A DNA stretch of 64,000 nt from Microbacterium azadirachtae. GTDB lineage: Bacteria > Actinomycetota > Actinomycetes > Actinomycetales > Microbacteriaceae. Numbering within the stretch: the first letter of the stretch is position 1; every line of letters starts with the position of its first letter. The position numbers and the translations under genes are program-made. The stretch is from contig NZ_JYIT01000081.1 of assembly GCF_000956545.1 (NCBI RefSeq), positions 118,642 to 182,641 on the forward strand, given 5' to 3'. The notes below the pieces were generated by a model. That model did not search any database. It was not told where the DNA came from and saw only the letters and a program-made list of their open reading frames with translations. Of the stretch, positions 17,354 to 24,203 are shown in pieces.

Positions 17354-18715
17354 GTGACCGATCCCGCCGCCTCCGCCCCCGACACCCGTTTCGCGACGAA
17401 GCAGGTGCAGGCGGCCTACGTCCCCGGCACACCGCAGAACACCGCGGTGCCGCCGCTGTACCAGTCCGCGGCGTACCAGTTCGCGAATCTCGCCGAGGCG
17501 CGGGACTTGTTCGCCCTGCGCCGGGCGGGCAACATCTACAGCCGCAACGCCAGCCCCACGCAGCAGGTGCTCGAGGAGCGCGTGGCCGCGCTCGAGGGCG
17601 GCGTCTCCGCGATCGCGGTGGCGAGCGGCCAGGCCGCGGTGGCGGTCACGATCCTGGCGCTCGCCGGACGCGGCGGCCACGTGGTCGCCGCCGACCGTCT
17701 GTACGGCGGCACAGTGGACCTGCTCCAGGACACGCTCGACGACTTCGGTATCGCGGTCACCTTCGTCGACCAGGACGATCCGCAGGCGTGGCGCTCGGCC
17801 GTGACCGCGCGGACGCGCCTGTTCTTCGCGGAGTCGGTCGCGAACCCGGTGGCCCAGGTGCTCGACGTGCGCCAGGTCGCCGACATCGCGCATGCCGCGG
17901 GAGTCCCCCTCGTGATCGACAGCACCGTGACCACGCCGTACCTGCAGCGTCCCGGCGAGCACGGCGCCGACTTCGTCGTCCACTCGGCGACGAAGTACCT
18001 GAGCGGCCACGGCGGATCTCTCGGCGGCGTCGCGGTCGACCTCGGATCCTTCGACTTCGGCGCGGACCCCTCCCGCTGGCCGCAGCTCACGGCTCAGCAC
18101 GACCGGTTCGGGCCCGTCTCGCTGTGGGAGCGATTCGGCCAGGGCTTCGCCTTCGGCGCGCTCGTCAAGGCGAAGTACGTGCACGACCTGGGGCCGTCGT
18201 TGTCCCCCTTCAACGCCCACCAGATCCTGCAGGGCATCGAGACGCTCGACCTGCGCGTCGCCCGGCAGAGCTCGTCCGCGCTGGCGATCGCCGAGGCGCT
18301 CGCCGACCACCCCGCCGTCGCCCGGGTGCATCACCCGGGGCTCGCGGGGAACCCGTGGCATCCTCTGGTCGCGCGCTACCTTCCGCACGGCGCGCCCGCG
18401 GTCTTCTCGATCGACCTGGTCTCCACCGGCGACGAGGAGCGCGACCAGGAGCGGGTGGAGCGCTTCGTGGACGGGCTGCGCGTCGTCCGGCTCGTGGCGA
18501 ACATCGGCGACGCGCGCTCCCTGGTCGCGCACCCGGCGTCGATGACCCACTCGCACCTGAACGCCGCGCAGCGGGCCGCCGCCGGCATCAGCGCGACGAC
18601 CGTGCGCCTGTCGATCGGCATCGAGGATCCGGCCGACATCCTCGCCGACCTCGATCAGGCGCTCGTGCGCGCCGTCGGCGAGACGGTCGCCGAGCCGGCC
18701 CTCGCGTCGGCCTGA
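17354..18715 (+). CDS. metY: O-acetylhomoserine sulfhydrylase (Cys/Met-metabolism PLP enzyme)
   Basis: A 453-residue PLP enzyme that would form homocysteine from O-acetylhomoserine and sulfide in methionine synthesis. Visible are YSRNASPTQQVLEERVAALE, SGQAAVAV, VIDSTVTTPYLQRP, and VHSATKYLSGHG with K214 as Schiff-base lysine. The long insert after that lysine is typical of MetY rather than MetB. GTG 17354 is preferred over ATG 17315 because CAGGAT sits 6 nt upstream (17342-17347) and the conserved N-terminus begins after it. O-succinylhomoserine or cystathionine activities are less likely. Confidence 0.88.
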   Translation: MTDPAASAPDTRFATKQVQAAYVPGTPQNTAVPPLYQSAAYQFANLAEARDLFALRRAGNIYSRNASPTQQVLEERVAALEGGVSAIAVASGQAAVAVTILALAGRGGHVVAADRLYGGTVDLLQDTLDDFGIAVTFVDQDDPQAWRSAVTARTRLFFAESVANPVAQVLDVRQVADIAHAAGVPLVIDSTVTTPYLQRPGEHGADFVVHSATKYLSGHGGSLGGVAVDLGSFDFGADPSRWPQLTAQHDRFGPVSLWERFGQGFAFGALVKAKYVHDLGPSLSPFNAHQILQGIETLDLRVARQSSSALAIAEALADHPAVARVHHPGLAGNPWHPLVARYLPHGAPAVFSIDLVSTGDEERDQERVERFVDGLRVVRLVANIGDARSLVAHPASMTHSHLNAAQRAAAGISATTVRLSIGIEDPADILADLDQALVRAVGETVAEPALASA

Positions 18716-18758
18716 CCTCCCCCCGCCGCGGCCCGCGCGCGCTCGGTACTCTGGGTCG

Positions 18759-19577
18759 GTGCCGATCCTGAACAAAGACATGACCCTGTGCATCTCGCTG
18801 TCCGCGCGACCGAGCAACAACGGCACCCGGTTCCACAACCACCTCTACGAGGCGCTCGGGCTGAACTGGATCTACAAGGCGTTCGCGCCGACCGACCTCG
18901 CACAGGCGATCGCGGGCGTCCGGGGCCTCGGGATCCGCGGCTGCGCGATCTCCATGCCGTACAAGGAGGACGTGATCGCGCTCGTGGACCGGATGGATCC
19001 GTCCGCCACGGCCATCGACTCGGTCAACACGATCGTGAACGACGACGGCGTGCTCACGGCGTACAACACGGACTATTCGGCGATCGCGCAGCTCATCGCA
19101 CGCAACGCCCTGGATCCGGCGTCGTCGGTGCTGCTGCGGGGGTCCGGCGGGATGGCGAAGGCCACCGCCGCAGCCTTCCGCGACGCGGGCTTCGCCGACG
19201 TCACGGTCGTCGCGCGCAATGAGGAGGCGGGGCGCGCCCTCGCCGGCCTCTACGGCTTCGGCTGGACGGCCGACGTCGACGGCCGCACCGCGGACATCCT
19301 CGTCAACGTCACGCCGATCGGCATGGCCGGCGGCGCGGAGGCGGACGCGCTGTCGTTCCCGGAGATGGCGATCCAGGCCGCGACCGCGGTGTTCGACGTC
19401 GTCGCCCTCCCTGCGGAGACCCCGCTCGTGCGAGCAGGGCTCGCCGCCGGCAAGACCGTCATCAACGGCGCCTCGGTCGCCACGCTGCAGGCGCTCGAGC
19501 AGTTCGTGCTGTACACCGGCATCCGTCCGACCGACGAGCAGGTGCGCGCCGCCGAGGAGTTCATGCGCGCCCCGTGA
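18759..19577 (+). CDS. Shikimate 5-dehydrogenase-like protein
   Basis: A 272-residue AroE-fold oxidoreductase. The substrate domain contains GCAISMPYKEDVI with the catalytic lysine, and SVNTIVNDDG followed by YNTDYSAI with the catalytic aspartate region. The Rossmann loop is LLRGSGGMAKAT. The N-terminus (MTLCISLSARPSNNGTRFHN) departs from classical AroE, which starts with a GxPxxHSxSP motif. This is therefore more likely a paralogue (quinate, amino-shikimate or other) than the pathway enzyme. GTG 18759 follows TACTCT by 6 nt. No other aro gene is nearby. Confidence 0.82.
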   Translation: MPILNKDMTLCISLSARPSNNGTRFHNHLYEALGLNWIYKAFAPTDLAQAIAGVRGLGIRGCAISMPYKEDVIALVDRMDPSATAIDSVNTIVNDDGVLTAYNTDYSAIAQLIARNALDPASSVLLRGSGGMAKATAAAFRDAGFADVTVVARNEEAGRALAGLYGFGWTADVDGRTADILVNVTPIGMAGGAEADALSFPEMAIQAATAVFDVVALPAETPLVRAGLAAGKTVINGASVATLQALEQFVLYTGIRPTDEQVRAAEEFMRAP

Positions 19578-19616
19578 CGCGCCGCGGCGCCTCCTGTTCC
19601 GAACCCGGCCTTCTCC

Positions 19617-19691
19617 GAACACGACGCAGGAGAATCCGCCGCTTCTGGGCTCCTCCGTGGCCCACCAGCCGGGATCTCCTGCGTTGTGCGC
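19617..19691. repeat. REP-like palindromic element, copy B, intergenic
   Basis: A 75-bp element between the AroE-like gene and murE. Its left 17 nt (19617-19633) are identical to copy A, and its right 17 nt (TCTCCTGCGTTGTGCGC, 19675-19691) differ at one base. The 10-bp terminal inverted repeat is perfect, and the interior forms another hairpin around CTGGGC and GCCCACCAG. The interiors of the two copies differ in sequence but are nearly equal in length. Confidence 0.7.
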
Positions 19692-19719
19692 ACCGGCGCC
19701 CCGGTAGACTCGGACGGTC

Positions 19720-21243
19720 ATGCCCTCCGTGTCGAACTATCCCGCCCCGCGCCTGGATTCCCGCCCTGTCGAGACGTTCCGCGCGACTCTCGGCGACCTC
19801 GCCGCGCACCTCTCCGCGCCGGCGCCGGAGCGGGCCGACACGGTGTTCACGGGCGCTGCGCTGTCGACGGATCACGTCCGTCCCGGCGACCTGTTCCTCG
19901 GCATCCCCGGGGCGAACGCGCACGGAGCCCGGTTCGCCGCCAAGGCGGTCGAGGCCGGCGCGACCGCGGTGCTCACCGATGCCGACGGCGCCGCACTCGT
20001 CCCCGACGGCGTCCCGACCCTGATGGTGGAGAGCCCGCGCCTCGCCGCCGGACCCGCGTCGGCGTTCCTCTACCGGGACCCCGCGTCGTCGATGACGTCG
20101 ATCGGCATCACGGGCACCCAGGGCAAGACCACCACCGCCTTCTACGTGGCCGCGGCCGCCGGGATGTCCCGCTCGGGCACGATCGGATCCATCGGCACGA
20201 CCGTCGGCGACGACTTCTTCCCGCCGGTGCTGACCACCCCCGAGGCGCCCGAGCTGCAGGCCCTGTTCGCCGTGATGCGCGAGCAGAGGCTCGAGACGGT
20301 CGCCGTCGAGGCGTCCAGCCACGCGCTCACGCTGGGCCGCGTGGACGGCTTCGCCTTCGACGCGGGCGTCTTCCTCAACCTCGGGCACGACCACCGCGAC
20401 TACCACCCCACGCAGGCCGACTACTTCGCCGCCAAGGCCCTGCTGCTCACGCCGGAGCACGCCAGGATCGGCATCGTCGACATCGACTCGCACTGGGGCC
20501 GCGTGCTCGCGGCGCAGGCGACGGTGCCCGTGCGCACGACGTCGGCGAGCGGATCCGAGGCGGCCGACTGGCGCGCGGAGGACGTCGAGCTGCGTGCGCA
20601 CGGATCCTCGTTCACCGTGCGCGCCCCCGACGGCGAGCGCGTGCGCTTCACGACGCAGCTCACCGGCGCCTTCAACGTGAACAACATCCTCGCCGCAGTC
20701 GCCGCCCTCGCGGAGACGGGCAGGGATCTCGCGGAGCTCGCCCCCGGCATCGCCGCGCTGCCCAGCGTCGAGGGCCGGCTGCAGCGGTTCGACTTCGGAC
20801 AGCCGTTCACCGCGATCGTCGACTCGGCGCACAAGCCCGAGGCGATCAACGCCGCCCTCCGCGCGATCCGCACCACGACTCCGGAGGGGCGGCTCATCGC
20901 CGTGCTCGGCGCGAACGGCCACCGCGACACGGCCAAGCGCCGCATGATGGGCCGTTTCGCGGCGATGTTCGCCGACGTTCTCGTCATCACCGACGACAAC
21001 CCCTACGACGACGATCCCGCCGAGATCCGCGCCTCGTTGATCGACGGAGCCCGCTCCAGCGTCGTCGAGATCGTCGAGATCGCCGACCGCCGGGAGGCGA
21101 TGGCGGCGGCCGTGCGGATGGCCCGCCCGGAGGACACGGTCGTGGTCCTCGGCAAGGGCCACGAGCGCTATCACGCCCTCGCGGACGGCGAGATCCCCTG
21201 GTACGACCCCGACGTGCTCCGCGAGGTCATCGCCGCTCTCTGA
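19720..21243 (+). CDS. murE: UDP-N-acetylmuramyl-tripeptide synthetase (MurE-type Mur ligase)
   Basis: A 507-residue cytosolic ligase that adds the third peptide residue to the peptidoglycan precursor. GITGTQGKTTTAF is the ATP loop, SSHAL and NLGHDHRDYH form the central domain, and FNVNNILAAVAAL and the C-terminal AVLGANGHRDTAKR follow. The residue-3 specificity motif is D426-N427-P428-Y429, not the DNPR of diaminopimelate-adding enzymes, so L-lysine, ornithine or another residue is expected. TAGACT lies 9 nt before the ATG. It stands alone rather than within a dcw cluster. Confidence 0.9.
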   Translation: MPSVSNYPAPRLDSRPVETFRATLGDLAAHLSAPAPERADTVFTGAALSTDHVRPGDLFLGIPGANAHGARFAAKAVEAGATAVLTDADGAALVPDGVPTLMVESPRLAAGPASAFLYRDPASSMTSIGITGTQGKTTTAFYVAAAAGMSRSGTIGSIGTTVGDDFFPPVLTTPEAPELQALFAVMREQRLETVAVEASSHALTLGRVDGFAFDAGVFLNLGHDHRDYHPTQADYFAAKALLLTPEHARIGIVDIDSHWGRVLAAQATVPVRTTSASGSEAADWRAEDVELRAHGSSFTVRAPDGERVRFTTQLTGAFNVNNILAAVAALAETGRDLAELAPGIAALPSVEGRLQRFDFGQPFTAIVDSAHKPEAINAALRAIRTTTPEGRLIAVLGANGHRDTAKRRMMGRFAAMFADVLVITDDNPYDDDPAEIRASLIDGARSSVVEIVEIADRREAMAAAVRMARPEDTVVVLGKGHERYHALADGEIPWYDPDVLREVIAAL

Positions 21244-21261
21244 CCCGCTGGCGGCGATCTC

Positions 21262-21281
21262 AGGATCCGTGCACGGATCTT
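21262..21281. terminator. Hairpin/palindrome between murE and the ECF sigma gene
   Basis: GATCCGTGCACGGATC (21264-21279) is a perfect 16-bp palindrome about 20 nt after the murE stop, followed by TTGTAT. It can fold as an 8-bp stem with a TGCA loop and may end murE transcription. It could equally be an operator for the sigma-factor gene. Confidence 0.35.
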
Positions 21282-21333
21282 GTATCAGGAAGCCACTATC
21301 GCTCTCCTGCCCCGTGTGGAGACAATGGGCGCC

Positions 21334-21969
21334 ATGACGGCCATCGACCGAACGCAGCCGTTCGGGGAGCGCGACGACGCGGCGGGCACGGAGTCGCCGC
21401 GCTGGGAGCGCGCAGCGGCGCTCTTCGTGCGCTGGCGCGGCGGAGAGACGCGCGCCATGGACGACCTCGTCCGCCTGATGACGCCGGTGCTGTGGCATGT
21501 CGCGCGTGCCTACGGACTGGACCGAGCGCTCGCCGAGGACGTCGTCCAGTCGACGTGGATGGCGCTCGTGCGCCGGCACGCGGCCATCGAGGAGCCGCGG
21601 GCGATCTCCGGCTGGCTGACGCTGTGCGCCCGGCGCGAGGCGTGGCGCGTGAGCCGGCTGCAGCGCAGGGCGGATCCCATCGACGCCGAGCTTCTCGAGC
21701 CGCTCCTGCCGCGCGGGGAGTCGGCGGAGCGCCAGGCGCAGCGCGGCACGGAGTCGGGGGCGCTGTGGCTGGCGGTCGGCGCGCTGAACCCGCGCTGCCA
21801 GAGGCTGCTGCGGGTCGTCGCGTTCGACGAGAGACCCGACTACGCCCGCATCGCCCAGGATCTGGCGATGCCGATCGGCTCGATCGGGCCGACCCGGCAG
21901 CGGTGCCTGGGCAAGCTCCGGGCCCTGCTGCAGCAGGACGGATGGGAGGAGGACGAGGATGACCGTTGA
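21334..21969 (+). CDS. ECF-type RNA polymerase sigma factor (first gene of subtilase-CHAT cluster)
   Basis: A 211-residue sigma-70 relative with region 2 at about residues 30-110 (DDLVRLMTPVLWHVARAYGL, AEDVVQSTWMALVR, ISGWLTLCARREAWR) and a region-4-like helix-turn-helix at about 150-195 (LLRVVAFDERPDYARIAQDL, MPIGSIGPTRQRCLGKL). GACAAT lies 7 nt before the ATG at 21334. The frame is open further upstream. The next gene starts inside its last codons with an 11-nt overlap. It probably directs expression of this cluster, and no classical transmembrane anti-sigma factor is present. Confidence 0.85.
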   Translation: MTAIDRTQPFGERDDAAGTESPRWERAAALFVRWRGGETRAMDDLVRLMTPVLWHVARAYGLDRALAEDVVQSTWMALVRRHAAIEEPRAISGWLTLCARREAWRVSRLQRRADPIDAELLEPLLPRGESAERQAQRGTESGALWLAVGALNPRCQRLLRVVAFDERPDYARIAQDLAMPIGSIGPTRQRCLGKLRALLQQDGWEEDEDDR

Positions 21970-22429
21970 GGACGACGCCGCCGACGCGGCGCTGCTCGCA
22001 CGGCTGCGCGCGATGTGGGAGACACAGGACCAGGTGCCCGCGGGGCTCGAGGACCGGATGGTCGCGGCCGTCGCCGTGGAGGACCTCGGCCGCGAGTACG
22101 CCCTGCTGACGCTCGTGGAGCAGGAGGGGCTCGCCGCCGTGCGGGGCGAGGCCGACACGGCGACGCTGCAGTTCAGCGACGGGCGCACGGGGATCGTGCT
22201 CCACATCTCCGCGAGCGATGCGGGGCTGCGGCGGGTCGACGGCTGGGTCGACGGCGAGGCTCTCGCGATCCGGCTGGCACAGGGAGATCGTGAGTGGGGC
22301 GCCGAGGTCGCCGCGCCGGGACGGTTCGCGTTCGAGGGGATCCCGGCCGGGCTCTCCGCGCTGCGGCTGGTGCTCCGCGGGCCGGACGGCGAGCCGACCG
22401 AGTTCCGCACCCCGCGGTTCGAGGTGTGA
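21959..22429 (+). CDS. Small protein between sigma factor and subtilase, possible sigma partner
   Basis: A 156-residue soluble acidic protein. The first 70 residues are helical (AALLARLRAMWETQDQVPAG), as in many sigma-interacting proteins. The C-terminal 90 residues are beta-rich and end in FAFEGIPAGLSALRLVL, resembling a carboxypeptidase-regulatory-like beta sandwich. It overlaps the sigma gene by 11 nt and has a strong GGAGGAGGACGAGG ribosome-binding site. I do not recognise the family by name. An anti-sigma or adaptor role is inferred only from position. Confidence 0.7.
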   Translation: MTVEDDAADAALLARLRAMWETQDQVPAGLEDRMVAAVAVEDLGREYALLTLVEQEGLAAVRGEADTATLQFSDGRTGIVLHISASDAGLRRVDGWVDGEALAIRLAQGDREWGAEVAAPGRFAFEGIPAGLSALRLVLRGPDGEPTEFRTPRFEV

Positions 22430-22460
22430 TGCAGGCTGACGGTTCGATCAGGAGGCGCAG

Positions 22461-24161
22461 ATGGCACGCGACGGCGACGAGCGACGAGGGGGCGGCGGTC
22501 GGACCGGCCGACCCGATTGGCGCGAGCGGGAGCGCGCGGCGCGCGTGCGGGGGGCGGTGCTGGACGTGAGCCTGCAGCCCGCTCAGGGGCCCCGCGCGCA
22601 CACCACCGTGTACGAGCCGGATGTGCTGCTGGTGCGCCCCGACTTCTTCGCAGTGGACGAGACCGGGCGGCGCGGCGACGAGCGCCTCGCCGAGCTCGCC
22701 CAGGCTCTCGGCTGGAGCGTCTCCCCGGAGCGGCTGGAGGATGCGGTGGGCGCGCGGCCGGGCGCGCGTCCTGCTCCGCCCCAACAAGCACAGGGCGAGC
22801 GCCCGGAAGCGCCCCGGGGTCCCGCGCGCGCGGGGATCGCGGACTCGTCCCGCATGCGCATCACCGTCGCCGCCGGCGCCGCGCGCGACGGGCGACCTGT
22901 GCACGCTCCGGACGCCTGGCGGCTGCTCGTGGCGGCCCGCGACGACGGGATCCGCGGCCTCGCGCTGAACCACGTGCTCGGGATCCATCCGTTCACGGGA
23001 AACCCCTTCACCGGAAACCCCTTCACGGGAAACCCCTTCACCGGGAACCCTTTCACCGGGAACCCTTTCACCGGCAACCCCTTCACCGGCAACCCCGCAG
23101 GGCTCGCCAGCTACGCCTACCCCGGCTTCGGCGGACGCACCCCGGTGGCGTGGACCGGACCCGCTCCCCTGCGTACGCCGCTCCCCGCCGGAGCACGGCG
23201 ACCGGTGATCGCCGTGCTGGACACCGGCTGCGGTGCGCATCCGTGGTTCGGGAACCTGCCCGGAGCGGCGCCGGGCGCGGACCCCGTGCTGATCCACCGC
23301 ACCACCCACAGCGGCGAGCCGCTCGGGCTGGACGATCCCGCGACCGATCCCGAGACGCACCCCTCGCTGACCGACCCGCTCGACGGACGGCTGGATCCCG
23401 TCGCCGGGCACGGCACCTTCATCGCAGGGCTCGTCCTGCAGGCGTGTCCCGAGGCGCAGATCCTTCCGGTCCGCGTGTCGGACGGCAACGGCACGATCAT
23501 GGAGAACGACCTGCTCGGGGCGCTCGGCCGCATCGTCGAGCTGCTCGAGAGCGGGGCGCTGCACCTCGACGTCATGACCCTGTCGTTCGGGTTCTTCCAC
23601 GAGTCCCCCGGCGCCGAGGAGACGCTGAGCGAGCTGTACGGCCTGCTCCGGCGCGTGCGCGGCGCGGGATGCGTGGTCGTGTGCTCGGCCGGCAACGACG
23701 CCACCGACCGGCCGTCGTCCCCCGCGGCACTGTTCGCCTGGGGTGCGGAGTCGGGCATCGATCCGGAGGACGAGAAGGGTCTCGCCCCGCATGTCTCGGT
23801 CGGGGCGCTGAACCCGTCCGGGCGCTCGGTGGCGCTGTTCTCGAACATCGGGCCCTGGGTGCGCACGTACGCCGTGGGCGTCTCCGTGCTCTCCACCCTG
23901 CCGGTGGCGTTCGACGGCGGGACGCAGGCCGGCACGCGCGAGGACGCGGAGGACCGGCGGCGCGAGACGCTCGACCTCGACGACTTCGCCGGAGGGTTCG
24001 CCGTGTGGAGCGGCACCTCCTTCGCCGCCCCCGTCGTGGCCGGACGCATCGCGCGGGAGCTGGGATCCGGCGCTCCCGCCGTCCGCACCCCGTCGACGAT
24101 CGCGGACGCCGTGCGCACCGTGCTCGACCGCTGCGCCAGGGAGGATGCGTCGCGCACGTAG
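22461..24161 (+). CDS. Cytosolic S8 subtilisin-like protease with FTGNP repeats
   Basis: A 566-residue serine protease. The catalytic triad is complete: D254 in VIAVLDTGCG, H317 in AGHGTFIAG, and S520 in WSGTSFAAPVVAG. The N-terminal 160 residues are not recognised. Residues 178-212 are seven tandem FTGNP pentapeptides directly before the catalytic domain, where a propeptide junction would lie. There is no signal peptide, so the enzyme should act in the cytosol. An AGGAGG ribosome-binding site precedes ATG 22461. It lies between the sigma/small-protein pair and the CHAT protease gene, suggesting a proteolytic cascade. Confidence 0.87.
   Translation: MARDGDERRGGGGRTGRPDWRERERAARVRGAVLDVSLQPAQGPRAHTTVYEPDVLLVRPDFFAVDETGRRGDERLAELAQALGWSVSPERLEDAVGARPGARPAPPQQAQGERPEAPRGPARAGIADSSRMRITVAAGAARDGRPVHAPDAWRLLVAARDDGIRGLALNHVLGIHPFTGNPFTGNPFTGNPFTGNPFTGNPFTGNPFTGNPAGLASYAYPGFGGRTPVAWTGPAPLRTPLPAGARRPVIAVLDTGCGAHPWFGNLPGAAPGADPVLIHRTTHSGEPLGLDDPATDPETHPSLTDPLDGRLDPVAGHGTFIAGLVLQACPEAQILPVRVSDGNGTIMENDLLGALGRIVELLESGALHLDVMTLSFGFFHESPGAEETLSELYGLLRRVRGAGCVVVCSAGNDATDRPSSPAALFAWGAESGIDPEDEKGLAPHVSVGALNPSGRSVALFSNIGPWVRTYAVGVSVLSTLPVAFDGGTQAGTREDAEDRRRETLDLDDFAGGFAVWSGTSFAAPVVAGRIARELGSGAPAVRTPSTIADAVRTVLDRCAREDASRT
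22992..23096 (+). repeat. Seven in-frame 15-bp tandem repeats encoding FTGNP
   Basis: Seven consecutive 15-bp units of the form TTCACSGGVAACCCY. Adjacent units differ only at synonymous positions (for example ACG or ACC for Thr, GGA, GGG or GGC for Gly). The amino-acid repeat is therefore kept by selection while the DNA drifts. The array ends at AAC CCC followed by GCA GGG. Confidence 0.95.
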
Positions 24162-24203
24162 AAAGCACTCCCGCGGCGCGCGCCCGCGCGCCATGCTGTG
24201 AGG

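Noticed and set aside
17315..17354. ATG start for metY at 17315
   Set aside because: The extra 13 residues are not conserved in pattern, and the -10-like CAGGAT would lie inside the coding region.
22992..23096. CRISPR-like array
   Set aside because: The 15-bp units are contiguous without spacers and encode an in-frame pentapeptide.
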